From Candidatus Tityobacter terrigena (GTDB lineage Bacteria; Vulcanimicrobiota; Vulcanimicrobiia; Vulcanimicrobiales; Vulcanimicrobiaceae): DNA of 43,544 bases. Made by a program: the position numbers and the translations under genes. The notes under the pieces were generated by a model. It had not been told where the DNA came from and did not search any database. It saw only the letters and a list, made by a program, of their open reading frames with translations. This document shows positions 8,271 to 17,057 of this stretch, piece after piece; the first letter of the stretch is position 1, and every line of letters begins with the position of its first letter. The stretch is taken from positions 103,358-146,901 of the forward strand of contig PMHO01000054.1 in the NCBI GenBank assembly GCA_003156715.1, read 5' to 3'.

Positions 8271-9092
8271 TTACGGCGTCTGCGGGTCGATCAGATGGCG
8301 TAGATACCGCTGCGGGGCAACGAGGAAGTCGCGCGTGACACGCACGTGCTCGAGATCGTCGTACGCTGCCGTACCGATGGTACCGTTTTCGAAGAGCAAG
8401 ATCTGCGCGCTGGGAAGCGCAGCCAAGATCGGCGAGTGGGTCGCGACGATGAACTGCGAGCCTTCGCGAGCAGCCTCGTAGATAAGCGAGAGCAGCGCGA
8501 GCACGCGGGTCGGCGAAAGAGGCGTCTCCGGTTCGTCGAGCAGATACAAGCCCGGCGCTGCGATTCGGCGACGCAAAATCGCAAGGAAAGTCTCGCCATG
8601 CGATTGCGCATGAGGGTCCTCGCCATAGCTTGCAGCAAGCGCGGCTCGCTGGCCGCGAACGTAACCTGCGGCTCGGCGGCGCGCCTGCAGCCCCGCCCCC
8701 TCGTCGCCGAGTAGAGCGTCGGCTTGCGCATCGAGCGCCTGCATTTCCGATTCGATGCGGCGCGTAAAACCGAACGCATCTTCGGCCCGAAAGAACATGC
8801 GGGCACGAGGCTGTGCGCGCCGTTGCAGGACGAGCGTTGCAGCGAGCCGCCGGGCACCCGTAAGGGTTGCATCGTCCGCGATATCGAGCGCTCCGGCGGT
8901 TGCAGCGCCGGCGGCGAGGGCGATCGCTTCGAGGAGCGTCGACTTTCCCGAACCGTTCTCGCCCATGAAAAACGTCACCGGTGCAGTGAAGCGCAACGTC
9001 TGCAACGATCGAAGTGCGGAGACGCTCCATGGGAACGTTTCGTCGATAGCCGCGTGCGGCCGCCGGCGTATCGCTTCTAGGAACAGAGCCAT
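8271..9092 (-). CDS. AAA-type ATPase, COG3910-like (ABC/SMC-related nucleotide-binding fold)
   Basis: About 273 aa from the start at MALFLEAIRR; a 23-codon in-frame extension upstream is Arg-rich and unlike the family. Motifs: Walker A GENGSGKST, an ABC-type signature in AQSHGETFL, Walker B LYLLDEPETPLSP and the switch His in VATHSPIL. There is no coiled coil or membrane span, so it is a soluble stand-alone ATPase of the kind annotated as a predicted ATPase. Its biological role is unknown in the family. Convergent with the acyl-CoA ligase and divergent from isocitrate lyase. Confidence 0.8.
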   Translation of the reverse strand: MALFLEAIRRRPHAAIDETFPWSVSALRSLQTLRFTAPVTFFMGENGSGKSTLLEAIALAAGAATAGALDIADDATLTGARRLAATLVLQRRAQPRARMFFRAEDAFGFTRRIESEMQALDAQADALLGDEGAGLQARRRAAGYVRGQRAALAASYGEDPHAQSHGETFLAILRRRIAAPGLYLLDEPETPLSPTRVLALLSLIYEAAREGSQFIVATHSPILAALPSAQILLFENGTIGTAAYDDLEHVRVTRDFLVAPQRYLRHLIDPQTP

Positions 9093-9293
9093 GGCCCGGT
9101 GTCCTCCCCGCCGTCGCCGAGACCTTCGCTGGACTCCAAAGTTCGGCGGTCCCTTCACCATGCGACGGCCGGGCCGGAAGATTTCGCATCGTGAAACGGA
9201 TGAATAGCTATAGATGCGGAACGCCCTGGGCCATCGGTTTAAGTTAGGCCAGCCAATGGAAGAACTCTCCTACCAAAGCGCCGCCGAAAGGGA

Positions 9294-10598
9294 ATGATAA
9301 GCGCCGTGCCAGGTTTTAGCGACGCCAAGCAGCTCGAACTCATGTGGGAATCCGACGCGCGCTGGTCGGGAGTCAAGCGCACCTATAGCGGGGACGATGT
9401 CGTTCGTTTGCGCGGCTCAGTCAATATCGACTATACGTTGGCACGGCTGGGAGCCGAGCGTCTCTGGAAGCTGCTGGGCTCGGAGCCTTTCGTTGCGGCG
9501 CTCGGTTGTATGACCGGCGGTCAAGCGGTCCAGGCGGTTAAGGCAGGCCTGCCGGCCATCTACCTCTCCGGTTGGCAGGTTGCGGCGGACGCAAATCTCG
9601 CGGCGCAGACCTACCCCGATCAAAGCCTGTATCCGGCCAATTCGGCCCCCGCCCTCGTCAAACGCATCAACAACGCGTTTCAACGAGCGGACCAAATTCA
9701 AGCCGCCGAGGGGAAGGGCGACACGTACTACTACGCGCCCATCGTCGCCGATGCCGAAGCCGGCTTCGGCGGCGCGCTCAACGTGCACGAGATCATGAAG
9801 GCCTTCATCGAGGCCGGTGCGGCCGGAGTGCACCTTGAAGATCAGCTCGCGAGCGAGAAGAAGTGCGGCCATATGGGCGGCAAGGTGTTGATCCCGAGCA
9901 AAACGGCAGTGCGCAATTTGATGGCCGCGCGCTTGGCCGCCGATCTGATGGGCGTTCCGACGGTCATTGTAGCGCGCACCGATGCGAACGGCGCGCATCT
10001 GATCACAAGCGACGTGGATCCTTACGACCGGCCCTTCATCACCGGCGAACGAACGGAAGAGGGTTTCTTCCACATGCGCGGCGGCTTGGATGCGGCGATC
10101 TCGCGCGGCCTCGCCTACGCCCCCTACGCGGATCTGATTTGGTGCGAAACCTCGGAGCCCAACATCGATGAGGCGCGGCGTTTCGCAGGGGCGATCTTGG
10201 AGCAGTTCCCGGGCAAGCGGCTCGCCTACAACTGTTCGCCCTCATTCAATTGGAAGATGAAGCTCGCGCAGGCCGACATCGAGACCTTCCAGCAACAGCT
10301 CGCGGCCATGGGCTACCTTTTCCAGTTCATCACGCTGGCCGGGTTCCACGCGCTTAACCATTCCATGTTCGAGCTGGCGCGCGCCTACAAAGCGCGCGGA
10401 ATGGCCGCCTACTCGGAGTTGCAGCAAGCGGAGTTCGCCTCCGAGCAGCACGGTTATACCGCGACGCGCCACCAGCGCGAAGTCGGCGCTGGGTACTTCG
10501 ACGAGATCGCTCAAGTCGTCTCCGAGGGAAAATCCTCGACGACCGCACTCGATGGATCGACCGAGTCCGAACAGTTCCACCCCGCCGGCGTCCACTGA
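9294..10598 (+). CDS. aceA: Isocitrate lyase
   Basis: 434 aa, matching bacterial isocitrate lyases. Cleaves isocitrate to glyoxylate and succinate, the first glyoxylate-shunt step needed for growth on acetate or fatty acids. The catalytic signature KKCGHMGGK is present (Cys191), with DAEAGFGG metal-site residues near 153-160 and the downstream ARTDANGA and NCSPSFNW motifs. Start is ambiguous: the ATG at 9294 has AAGGGA directly against it, and a GTG 12 nt later (9306) would have the same Shine-Dalgarno at a 12-nt spacing. No malate synthase gene lies in the window. A strong hairpin follows at 10619. Confidence 0.95.
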   Translation: MISAVPGFSDAKQLELMWESDARWSGVKRTYSGDDVVRLRGSVNIDYTLARLGAERLWKLLGSEPFVAALGCMTGGQAVQAVKAGLPAIYLSGWQVAADANLAAQTYPDQSLYPANSAPALVKRINNAFQRADQIQAAEGKGDTYYYAPIVADAEAGFGGALNVHEIMKAFIEAGAAGVHLEDQLASEKKCGHMGGKVLIPSKTAVRNLMAARLAADLMGVPTVIVARTDANGAHLITSDVDPYDRPFITGERTEEGFFHMRGGLDAAISRGLAYAPYADLIWCETSEPNIDEARRFAGAILEQFPGKRLAYNCSPSFNWKMKLAQADIETFQQQLAAMGYLFQFITLAGFHALNHSMFELARAYKARGMAAYSELQQAEFASEQHGYTATRHQREVGAGYFDEIAQVVSEGKSSTTALDGSTESEQFHPAGVH

Positions 10599-10618
10599 CG
10601 AGAAGTCAGACTTCCCCA

Positions 10619-10647
10619 GAAGACGGGCCCCACTAGGGCCCGTCTTC
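10619..10647 (+). terminator. Strong hairpin after aceA, terminator-like
   Basis: A perfect 12-bp, mostly GC stem (arms 10619-10630 and 10636-10647) with a 5-nt loop, 21 bp past the aceA stop. No T-run follows on either strand, so it may be a factor-assisted terminator or an RNA-stabilising end rather than a classical intrinsic one. Confidence 0.55.
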
Positions 10648-10692
10648 GCGGCGGCGGGCATCGACACGACGTTACGCGCATAAGCGCGGCAG

Positions 10693-12123
10693 ATGGCATC
10701 GTTCGTGACGGACATCCCGCACCGGCTCGATCGCTTACCGTGGAGCCGTTGGCATTGGACGGTCGTCATCAGCCTGGGCATCACGTGGGTTCTCGACGGA
10801 CTCGAGGTCACCGTCGTCGGAGCGATCGGGCCGCGCTTGCAAGAGCCGGCCGGCCTTTCGCTCGGCGCGCAGCAAATCGGATTTGCCGCGACGGCCTACC
10901 TGCTCGGCGCCGTCGCCGGGGCGCTCGGCTTCGGTTATGCGACCGATCGCTTCGGGCGAAAGCGCCTTTTCCTGCTGACGCTCGTTTGGTATCTGATTGC
11001 GACCTTGCTGACCGCTTGCTCGTGGAATCTCGAAAGCTTCGTCGTCTTTCGTTTCCTAACCGGAATGGGAATCGGCGGCGAATACGCCGCCATCAACTCA
11101 ACGATCGACGAGTTGATTCAGTCGTCGCGCCGCGGTCACGTCGACCTCGCGATCAACGGAACCTGGTGGCTGGGAACGATGATCGGGAGCGGCGCGAGCC
11201 TGTTGCTCCTTAATCCTCGGCTGGTCGATCCTCGCCTGGGCTGGCGTTTGGCATTTGGACTGGGCGCGGTGCTTGCGCTCGCCATCGTCGCGCTCCGCGC
11301 GACGGTGCCGGAGAGCCCGCGTTGGCTCGTGCTCCACGGGCGGCGCGAGGAAGCCGAGCGGGTCGTCGCCGGCATCGAGCGTACCGTCGAGAACGAATCG
11401 GGAGTTCGCCTGCCGCCCGTGACCGGCTCGCTGCGTTTCGATCCAAGACGGCGCGGCGGGGATCTCGCCGGCGTGGCGCAGACGATGCTGCGGCGTTACC
11501 CGCAGCGCACGCTGCTCTCGCTCGCGTTGATGGTGTCGCAGGCGTTTCTCTACAACGCGATCTTCTTTACCGAAGCGCTCGTGCTGACGACCTTCTTCGG
11601 CGTCCCGTCCTCGAGCGTCGGGGCATACATTTTTCCGTTTGCCGTTGGCAACTTGCTCGGACCGCTATTGCTCGGGCCGCTCTTCGATCGGATCGGAAGG
11701 CGCCCGATGATTGCCGGTACGTATATCGTTTCGGGCATCTTGCTGGTTGCCACGGGGCAGCTCTTCGTGCACGGCGTTTTCGATGCGAAGACGATCACGC
11801 TCGCGTGGTCGGTGATCTTTTTCTTCGCTTCAGCCGGTGCGAGTGCGGCCTACCTCACCGTTAGCGAGATCTTCCCGGTGGAAATTCGTGCCATGGCCAT
11901 TGCGATCGTGTACGCGGTCGGGACTCTGGTCGGCGGTGCCGCGGCGCCCGCGCTCTTCGGCCTGCTGATCGCGACGAAGTCACCCGCGGCCGTTTTTCAC
12001 GGTTACCTCATCGGGGCAGCGGCCATGATCCTGGCTGGCATCGTAGAGCTTACGATCGGGATCGACGCCGAGCGCAGACTCCTCGAAGAGATCGCGCCGC
12101 CGCTCGCCCTCGAGGCCGGGTGA
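10693..12123 (+). CDS. MFS transporter, sugar-porter/metabolite:H+ symporter type
   Basis: 476 aa with twelve predicted membrane spans. The family motif A GYATDRFGRKR follows the second span, PESPRWL marks the end of the sixth span as in sugar-porter-like carriers, and a second motif A-like DRIGRRP lies in the second half. The central loop is basic. Such carriers move sugars, organic acids or aromatic acids with protons; the substrate is not readable. Its TGA overlaps the GTG of the following HAD/regulator chimera (GTGA), so the intact ancestor of that downstream gene was probably its operon partner. Confidence 0.88.
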   Translation: MASFVTDIPHRLDRLPWSRWHWTVVISLGITWVLDGLEVTVVGAIGPRLQEPAGLSLGAQQIGFAATAYLLGAVAGALGFGYATDRFGRKRLFLLTLVWYLIATLLTACSWNLESFVVFRFLTGMGIGGEYAAINSTIDELIQSSRRGHVDLAINGTWWLGTMIGSGASLLLLNPRLVDPRLGWRLAFGLGAVLALAIVALRATVPESPRWLVLHGRREEAERVVAGIERTVENESGVRLPPVTGSLRFDPRRRGGDLAGVAQTMLRRYPQRTLLSLALMVSQAFLYNAIFFTEALVLTTFFGVPSSSVGAYIFPFAVGNLLGPLLLGPLFDRIGRRPMIAGTYIVSGILLVATGQLFVHGVFDAKTITLAWSVIFFFASAGASAAYLTVSEIFPVEIRAMAIAIVYAVGTLVGGAAAPALFGLLIATKSPAAVFHGYLIGAAAMILAGIVELTIGIDAERRLLEEIAPPLALEAG

Positions 12124-13070
12124 ACGTGCAGCGTCCGTCCGGAAGAAGGCTTCTGCGCGACTTCAGCGTCATGAGTTTCGACTGCTACGGAACGCTTATC
12201 GATTGGGAGAGCGGCATCTTCGAGGGGTTGAAGCCGCTGCTGTGCGAAACCGGCGCGGACCCATCACGCGACGACGTCCTTGCTTGCTTCGCGCGCCACG
12301 AAGCGCAGCTCGAAGCAGCGTATCCGCTCGCATTGGAACTCGCGGCTCCGCAAGTTCGTCTGTGGTCCTTGGATGCGTTGCTCGCACGGATGGATCGCAG
12401 GCTCGACGTCCTGGTCGGCGGAGCGCGCGACCTGCCCGAGCGCCAACAAACGATGCGCGGCACGCTCGAATGGAGCTACAAGCTGCTCGACGGAGACGAG
12501 CAGTCGTTGTTTGCGCGGCTTGCAATCTTCGTCGGCAGCTTCGAGATCGATGCGGTCGAAGAGGTGTGCGGGGTAGCATCCGTCGGCGCCAGGCCCGCGC
12601 TCGACGTACTCGCGTCGCTCGTCGGAAGGGGCCTCTTGCGCAAGGCGGAGTCGAGCGCCGGCGATGGGCGGCTCGCGATGCTCGAGACGGTGCGGGAGTT
12701 TGCGTTGGAGCGGCTCTCCAAAGGCGGCGAGCTGTCTCGCGCGCACCGCAGACACGCCGACTATATCGTCGCGCTAGCCGGGGAGGCGCAACGTGCCTTG
12801 CGGGGGCCGGACAACGCGGCGTGGATGCTACGGATGGAACGTGAGCTTGACAACGTGCGCGCGGCATTGCAGTGGGCACGAGCGGTGGGCGACGACGAGC
12901 GTGGTCTTCGGATTGTGGCCGAACTCGAGAGCTTCTGGGAGCGACGCGGTTCCATCGCCGAGGGAAGGAGCTGGATCGACGGAATCCTGGCAAAGTCCGA
13001 CGTGCAGGCGCGCTGCGCGCCGGCAACGCACACGATCTCGGCAGAACGAGCGAGGCCGAAGCGCGCCTAG
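12120..13070 (+). pseudogene. Chimeric remnant: HAD dehalogenase head joined to AfsR/LuxR-type regulator body
   Basis: The 316-aa ORF has two unrelated parts. Residues 1 to ~65 are the start of a type II haloacid dehalogenase-like HAD protein (SFDCYGTLIDW, nucleophile Asp21). From about residue 68 the sequence switches within PLALELA to the C-terminal part of an AfsR/LuxR-like ATPase regulator: SLDALLARMDRRLD, GGARDLPERQQTMRGTLEWSY, LLDGDEQSLFARLA and the following helical region. The rest of the HAD fold, and the regulator's DNA-binding, sensor and P-loop parts, are missing. The frame then departs from the homologous reading near 13000 and stops at 13070, while matching TPR sequence continues in another frame. 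Neither half could work as its family does. An internal deletion followed by a frameshift is the simplest reading; an assembly join is the alternative. Confidence 0.7.
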
Positions 13071-13642
13071 AAGAATGCATCGCACTGGCACGCTCCTCGG
13101 CGAACGTACATATCCTTGCGCTGGCGCTGGCCAATCTGGGCAAGATTCGTCAGGGCCGCGGCGAGGCATCGGCGGAGGCGCCGCTGCTCGAGGCGCTGAG
13201 GCTCATGCGCGCGGCCCGCGATCGGTTCGGTACGCTCAACACGCTTTGTTTTCTTGGAGAAGCAGCGGAGACATCCGGCGACCACGCACGCGCGCTGCGC
13301 CTCTACCGCGACAGCATGCGCATAAACCGGGAGTTCGTCGACAGCCGCGACCGGCTCGTCCAGTATCTCGAGGGGGCCGGTCGGCTCGCGGAGGCCCGGG
13401 GCGATTTCGCTCGAGCGCTGCTCCTTCTTGTCGCGGCGCGTCGGGAACGGGAGCGCATCCGCGTGCCTGGGACACCCTTGGAGCAGGAAACCGCCCCCGA
13501 CTTCCTCGCACGGATTTGCGAGCGCGTTCCGGAGAGCGCATTCACTCGAGCGAGCGAGGTCGCGCGCGTCCGGCCCTTCGACGATATCGTCGCGGACGAA
13601 CTGGCAATCGCCCGCGAGGACGACGCTCCGGTAAACGGATAG
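13000..13642 (+). pseudogene. Frameshifted C-terminal TPR part of the AfsR/LuxR-type regulator
   Basis: In the frame open from 12872, residues from about 13000 onward read as the helical-repeat tail expected after the preceding fragment: HDLGRTSEAEARLEECIALA, then ALANLGKIRQGRGE, LCFLGEAAETSGDHARALRLY and ARGDFARALLLLVAA, all TPR-like helix pairs. The end resembles the usual C-terminus of these regulators. The shift from the preceding ORF lies between roughly 12985 and 13030. It ends one base before the convergent livM stop. A start at 12872 is possible, but its first ~45 residues are out-of-frame sequence. Confidence 0.65.
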
Positions 13643-13643
13643 G

Positions 13644-14678
13644 CTACGCGTTAGCCGGGCGACGGTTCGCGCGGCGAAAGAGACTGCCCAGGCCGCCCGG
13701 TACGAAAAGGACGAGAACGATGAAGAGCGTGCCGAGAATGAAGAGCGGTTCGGAAAGCGGCACGCGCAGAACCGCCGGGAGATTCTGCAGCGCCGAGGCG
13801 TTGGAAAGCTCGACCAGCCGGAAGTCGAGATACTCATAGACGATGCCGCCGATGACCGCGCCCCACAGCGTTCCGACGCCGCCCAGCACGACCATCACCA
13901 GCAGCGTCAGCGTGAAACTGGCCGTGGTCACTTGCGGATTGGCGCCGCCCTGCAGCAACAGGTACACGACTCCGGCGCCGGATGCGAGAAAGCCGGATAG
14001 AACGAACGCCCCCAGTTTATAGAGGTACGGATTGAGCCCGAGGACGGCCACGCGGCGCTCGTTCTCGCGGATCGCTTGCCACACGCGCCCGGGCGGCGAG
14101 TTGACCGCCCACCACACGATCGCGCAAACGACGACCAAGAATGCAAGCGCGATCCAATACAGGTTGCGCGTGTTGACCACGCCCGCGAGCGCGGCGGGAA
14201 GGACGCCGGCTCCAAGCGCCAGTCCTTCTTCGCCGCCCGTCAAGCCGAACGGGTTTTGCAGCACCAGGAGCGAGCCGGCCTCGGCGAACGCGAGCGTTAC
14301 CATCGCAAACGAGATTTCCCGCGTGCGCAAGCAAATCGCACCGAGGACGAGCGGAAGGACGAGCGCGACCACGGCCGTCAACGCCAGCGCTTGCGGCATG
14401 CTCCAGTGCCAGCGCGCGAGCGCAATCGCCGTTACGTAGACGCCCGTTGCGAAGTACAACGCGTGGCCGAACGAAAGCAGCCCCGTGTAGCCGAACACGA
14501 CGTCGTAGCTCAGCGCGAGCGCACCGAAAACGAAGCACAAGCCGAGCAAATTCAAGGTTCCCGGGCTGTCGAGCGTCCCTTCCATGAGTCCCGGCAACGG
14601 GACGTGCAGGAACGGCAGCACGATTGCTACGAGCACGATAACCCCGAGCACGAGTGCGCCGCCGCGTAGCCGCTTCAC
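13644..14678 (-). CDS. livM: Branched-chain amino acid-type ABC transporter permease LivM
   Basis: 344 aa, polytopic. The family segment FGYTGLLSFGHALYFATGVY (about residues 50-70) and the EAA-like loop in AIRENERRVAVLGLNPYLYKLGAF identify LivM. It forms the membrane channel with LivH in a HAAT-family importer. Start is GTG at 14678, overlapping the livH stop (GTGA); the frame runs much further upstream but only as shadow sequence over livH. Last gene of the livKGFHM run. Confidence 0.9.
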   Translation of the reverse strand: MKRLRGGALVLGVIVLVAIVLPFLHVPLPGLMEGTLDSPGTLNLLGLCFVFGALALSYDVVFGYTGLLSFGHALYFATGVYVTAIALARWHWSMPQALALTAVVALVLPLVLGAICLRTREISFAMVTLAFAEAGSLLVLQNPFGLTGGEEGLALGAGVLPAALAGVVNTRNLYWIALAFLVVVCAIVWWAVNSPPGRVWQAIRENERRVAVLGLNPYLYKLGAFVLSGFLASGAGVVYLLLQGGANPQVTTASFTLTLLVMVVLGGVGTLWGAVIGGIVYEYLDFRLVELSNASALQNLPAVLRVPLSEPLFILGTLFIVLVLFVPGGLGSLFRRANRRPANA

Positions 14679-15556
14679 GAGGATGCTCCAAGCAGTCCGG
14701 CGGGGCGTACCAGCAACACGACCGCTAACAGGATGACGACCGCGAAATCCCCCACCCCCGTCGCCGCATAAAAGTTCAGGAACTGCTGCAGCAGGCCGAC
14801 GATCACGGCTGCCAGCGCCGATCCGGTGATCGAGCCTAGCCCGCCGATGACGACCACGATGAAAGCCGAGATCAGCATCGACGTTCCACGCGCGGGGTCG
14901 ATCGTTCCATAGTAGGTGGCCGCGAGCACGCCGGCGAGGCCGGCGGCCGTCCCGCCGATGGCAAAGACCAGCGTGAAGGCGCGCTGCACGTCGATGCCGA
15001 GCGCCGATACCATCGCGCGGTTCTCGACGCCGGCGCGAACGATCAAACCGTAACGCGTGCGCCGAAGAAAGAAGAGCAACAGCAGCAAGACCAGGGCCGC
15101 CGCCACGATGGCCACGATGCGCGTGTTCGCAATGGCGGCGCCGAACAAAGGCGAGGTCGCGCTCATCCATGCCGGCATGGAGACCGGGCGCGGATCGGAA
15201 CCGAAGCCGCCCTCGACCAGCGCAACCGTCGCGAGCGCCAAACCCACCGTCACGAGTACTTGTCCGATGTGGCGCTGGTAGAGCGGGCGGATCAAAACGG
15301 CCTCGCTCAGGGTGGCGAAAAGACCGCCCGTCACCATGCCGACGAGCAGTGCCACAAACCACTGCAGCCAGGGTGACGCGCTTGCGAGGGCCTGGCTCGC
15401 CGACCACGCCGCATACGAGGCGACCGTGAAGAACGCTCCGTGCGCGAAGTTGAGCACGCGCATCAAACCCCAAATGAGCGAAAGCCCCGCCGCGACCAGA
15501 AAATAGAGCGCCCCCAGGCCGAGGCCCGTCACCGCAAGCAGGACGATCGTACTCAT
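14675..15556 (-). CDS. livH: Branched-chain amino acid-type ABC transporter permease LivH
   Basis: 293 aa with about eight membrane spans. N-terminal SLIWGLMRVLNFAHGAFFT is the LivH signature, and RAGVENRAMVSALGIDV is the cytoplasmic coupling loop that contacts the ATPases. ATG at 15556 lies 1 nt after the livF stop; an upstream in-frame ATG at 15589 would overlap livF and adds residues unlike the family. Pairs with LivM. Confidence 0.9.
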   Translation of the reverse strand: MSTIVLLAVTGLGLGALYFLVAAGLSLIWGLMRVLNFAHGAFFTVASYAAWSASQALASASPWLQWFVALLVGMVTGGLFATLSEAVLIRPLYQRHIGQVLVTVGLALATVALVEGGFGSDPRPVSMPAWMSATSPLFGAAIANTRIVAIVAAALVLLLLLFFLRRTRYGLIVRAGVENRAMVSALGIDVQRAFTLVFAIGGTAAGLAGVLAATYYGTIDPARGTSMLISAFIVVVIGGLGSITGSALAAVIVGLLQQFLNFYAATGVGDFAVVILLAVVLLVRPAGLLGASS

Positions 15557-15557
15557 C

Positions 15558-16283
15558 TTAGTGCACCTCTCGGGCCGCGGCCAGGCCAAGGTAGCGGCGC
15601 GCGAGGACGGGATCGCCGATCAGTTCTTCGACGTCGCCGCTAAAGACGACCCGGCCTTGGTCGAGCACGATGACGTCTTTGACCAAGCGGTGCGCGACGG
15701 CGAGGTTCTGCTCGACGAGCAGGATCGTGGCTACTTCGGCAGCTCGGCGCAACGCGTCGGCGACGCGCTTGACGATCAGCGGAGCGAGGCCTTTGGTCGG
15801 TTCGTCGATCAAGAGGATGCGGTTGTCCGCATTGAGCAGCGCGCGGGCTAGCGATACCATCTGCTGTTGCCCGCCGGAGAGCGTTCCGGCCCGCTGCGCC
15901 GCGCGCTCGCGCAGCTCGGGAAACAGCTCGTAGACGAGGTCGTAACGGTGCGCCGCACCGGGCCGCTCGGCCAGGCGCAGGTTTTCCTCGACGCTCAAGC
16001 CTGCAAAAACGTCGCGGTCCTCGGGCACGTAACCGACCCCGCGCCGCACGATTTCATAGGTCGCCAGCGCCGTAAGCTCCGCTTGGGCCAGCGTCACGCT
16101 GCCTGTGCGCGGCACGAGGCCAAGGATACCGCGCAGCGTCGTCGTCTTACCGACGCCGTTGCGTCCCAGCAAACCGGTAATACCTCCCTCACGCACCGTG
16201 AACGAAACACCCTGCAGGATCTGCGACTCGCCGATCGTTACGCGCAGGTCGTGCAGTTCGAGCAAAGGAGCGCGTGCGTTCAA
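15558..16283 (-). CDS. livF: ABC transporter ATP-binding protein LivF
   Basis: 241 aa. Walker A GRNGVGKTT (about 36-44), signature LSGGQQQM, Walker B ILLIDEPTKGL and the His switch region are intact. The LPPRxGIxxxPE-like stretch (here RRGVGYVPEDRDVF) and the short length match LivF. The start is TTG at 16283, overlapping the livG stop as TTGA. One of the two energising subunits of the importer. Confidence 0.9.
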   Translation of the reverse strand: MNARAPLLELHDLRVTIGESQILQGVSFTVREGGITGLLGRNGVGKTTTLRGILGLVPRTGSVTLAQAELTALATYEIVRRGVGYVPEDRDVFAGLSVEENLRLAERPGAAHRYDLVYELFPELRERAAQRAGTLSGGQQQMVSLARALLNADNRILLIDEPTKGLAPLIVKRVADALRRAAEVATILLVEQNLAVAHRLVKDVIVLDQGRVVFSGDVEELIGDPVLARRYLGLAAAREVH

Positions 16284-17047
16284 AGCGGATCGCCGAGGTA
16301 GGCGGTTTGAACGGTTTCATTGGCGATGATGCGGTCGGGCGTATCGACGGCCAAGAGCGCACCATGGTGCATCACCGCCATGCGGTCGGCTAGGCCAAGG
16401 ATCAGATCCATCCGGTGTTCGACCATGAGGACCGTGTTTCGATGCTCGCGATGCAGCCGCGCGATCAACTCCATCATGTCGGGAACGTCTTCGACCGCCA
16501 TCCCCGCCGTCGGCTCGTCGAGCAGCACCAGACGTGGTTCGCCGCACAGCAGCATCGCAAGATCGAGCTTGCGCTTCTCACCGTGCGAGAGCGCTCCCGC
16601 GTGGTCCGACGAGCGCGCTGCAAGCCCGACCAGCGCAAGGGCGTTCTTGGCACGTTCGAGGGGGGCTCGCCCGCGATCGGCCTGGCGCCAAATCGCGGCA
16701 CTACCGCCGAGTCTTGCCTGGGCCGCGATGCGCACGTTTTCAAGGGTCGAAAGCTCGCTAAACACCGTCGACGTTTGAAAGCTGCGGCCCAGCCCAAGCC
16801 GCGCCCGAGCGTAGGGCGGCTCGTGGGTGATGTCGCGCTCGCCCAGCATGACGCGGCCGGCCGTCGGGTACACGACGCCGGAGAGGAGGTTGAAGAGCGT
16901 CGTCTTACCGGCGCCGTTCGGGCCGATGATGACTAAGAACTCGCCGTCGTCGACGTCGAGCGAAACGCCTTCGACGATCGACACGCCGCCGATGTGCAGG
17001 CTGAGCTTCTCGGTGCGCAACACCGCGCGGCGTGCCGCGTCGCTCAC
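16280..17047 (-). CDS. livG: ABC transporter ATP-binding protein LivG
   Basis: 255 aa from the GTG at 17047, 10 bp after the livK stop; the frame extends upstream only as shadow over livK. Walker A GPNGAGKTT, signature LSHGEKRKLDLA, Walker B LVLLDEPTAGM and the switch His in VEHRMD are all present. LGLGRSFQ is the LivG-type Q-loop region. No strong Shine-Dalgarno precedes the GTG, suggesting coupling to livK translation. Confidence 0.88.
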   Translation of the reverse strand: MSDAARRAVLRTEKLSLHIGGVSIVEGVSLDVDDGEFLVIIGPNGAGKTTLFNLLSGVVYPTAGRVMLGERDITHEPPYARARLGLGRSFQTSTVFSELSTLENVRIAAQARLGGSAAIWRQADRGRAPLERAKNALALVGLAARSSDHAGALSHGEKRKLDLAMLLCGEPRLVLLDEPTAGMAVEDVPDMMELIARLHREHRNTVLMVEHRMDLILGLADRMAVMHHGALLAVDTPDRIIANETVQTAYLGDPL

Positions 17048-17057
17048 GCGTTCGCGT

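Noticed and set aside
10619..10647. Hairpin after aceA as a further copy of the palindromic repeat family
   Set aside because: It has no TGTAC/GTACA core, no nested tiers and no sequence shared with the repeat copies.
12120..13070. A working haloacid dehalogenase
   Set aside because: Only the first ~65 residues of the fold are present; the cap and the remaining catalytic motifs are absent.
13644..15473. A 609-residue fused LivH-LivM permease
   Set aside because: The extra N-terminal part is an out-of-frame reading of livH; the GTG at 14678 overlapping the livH stop is the real livM start.
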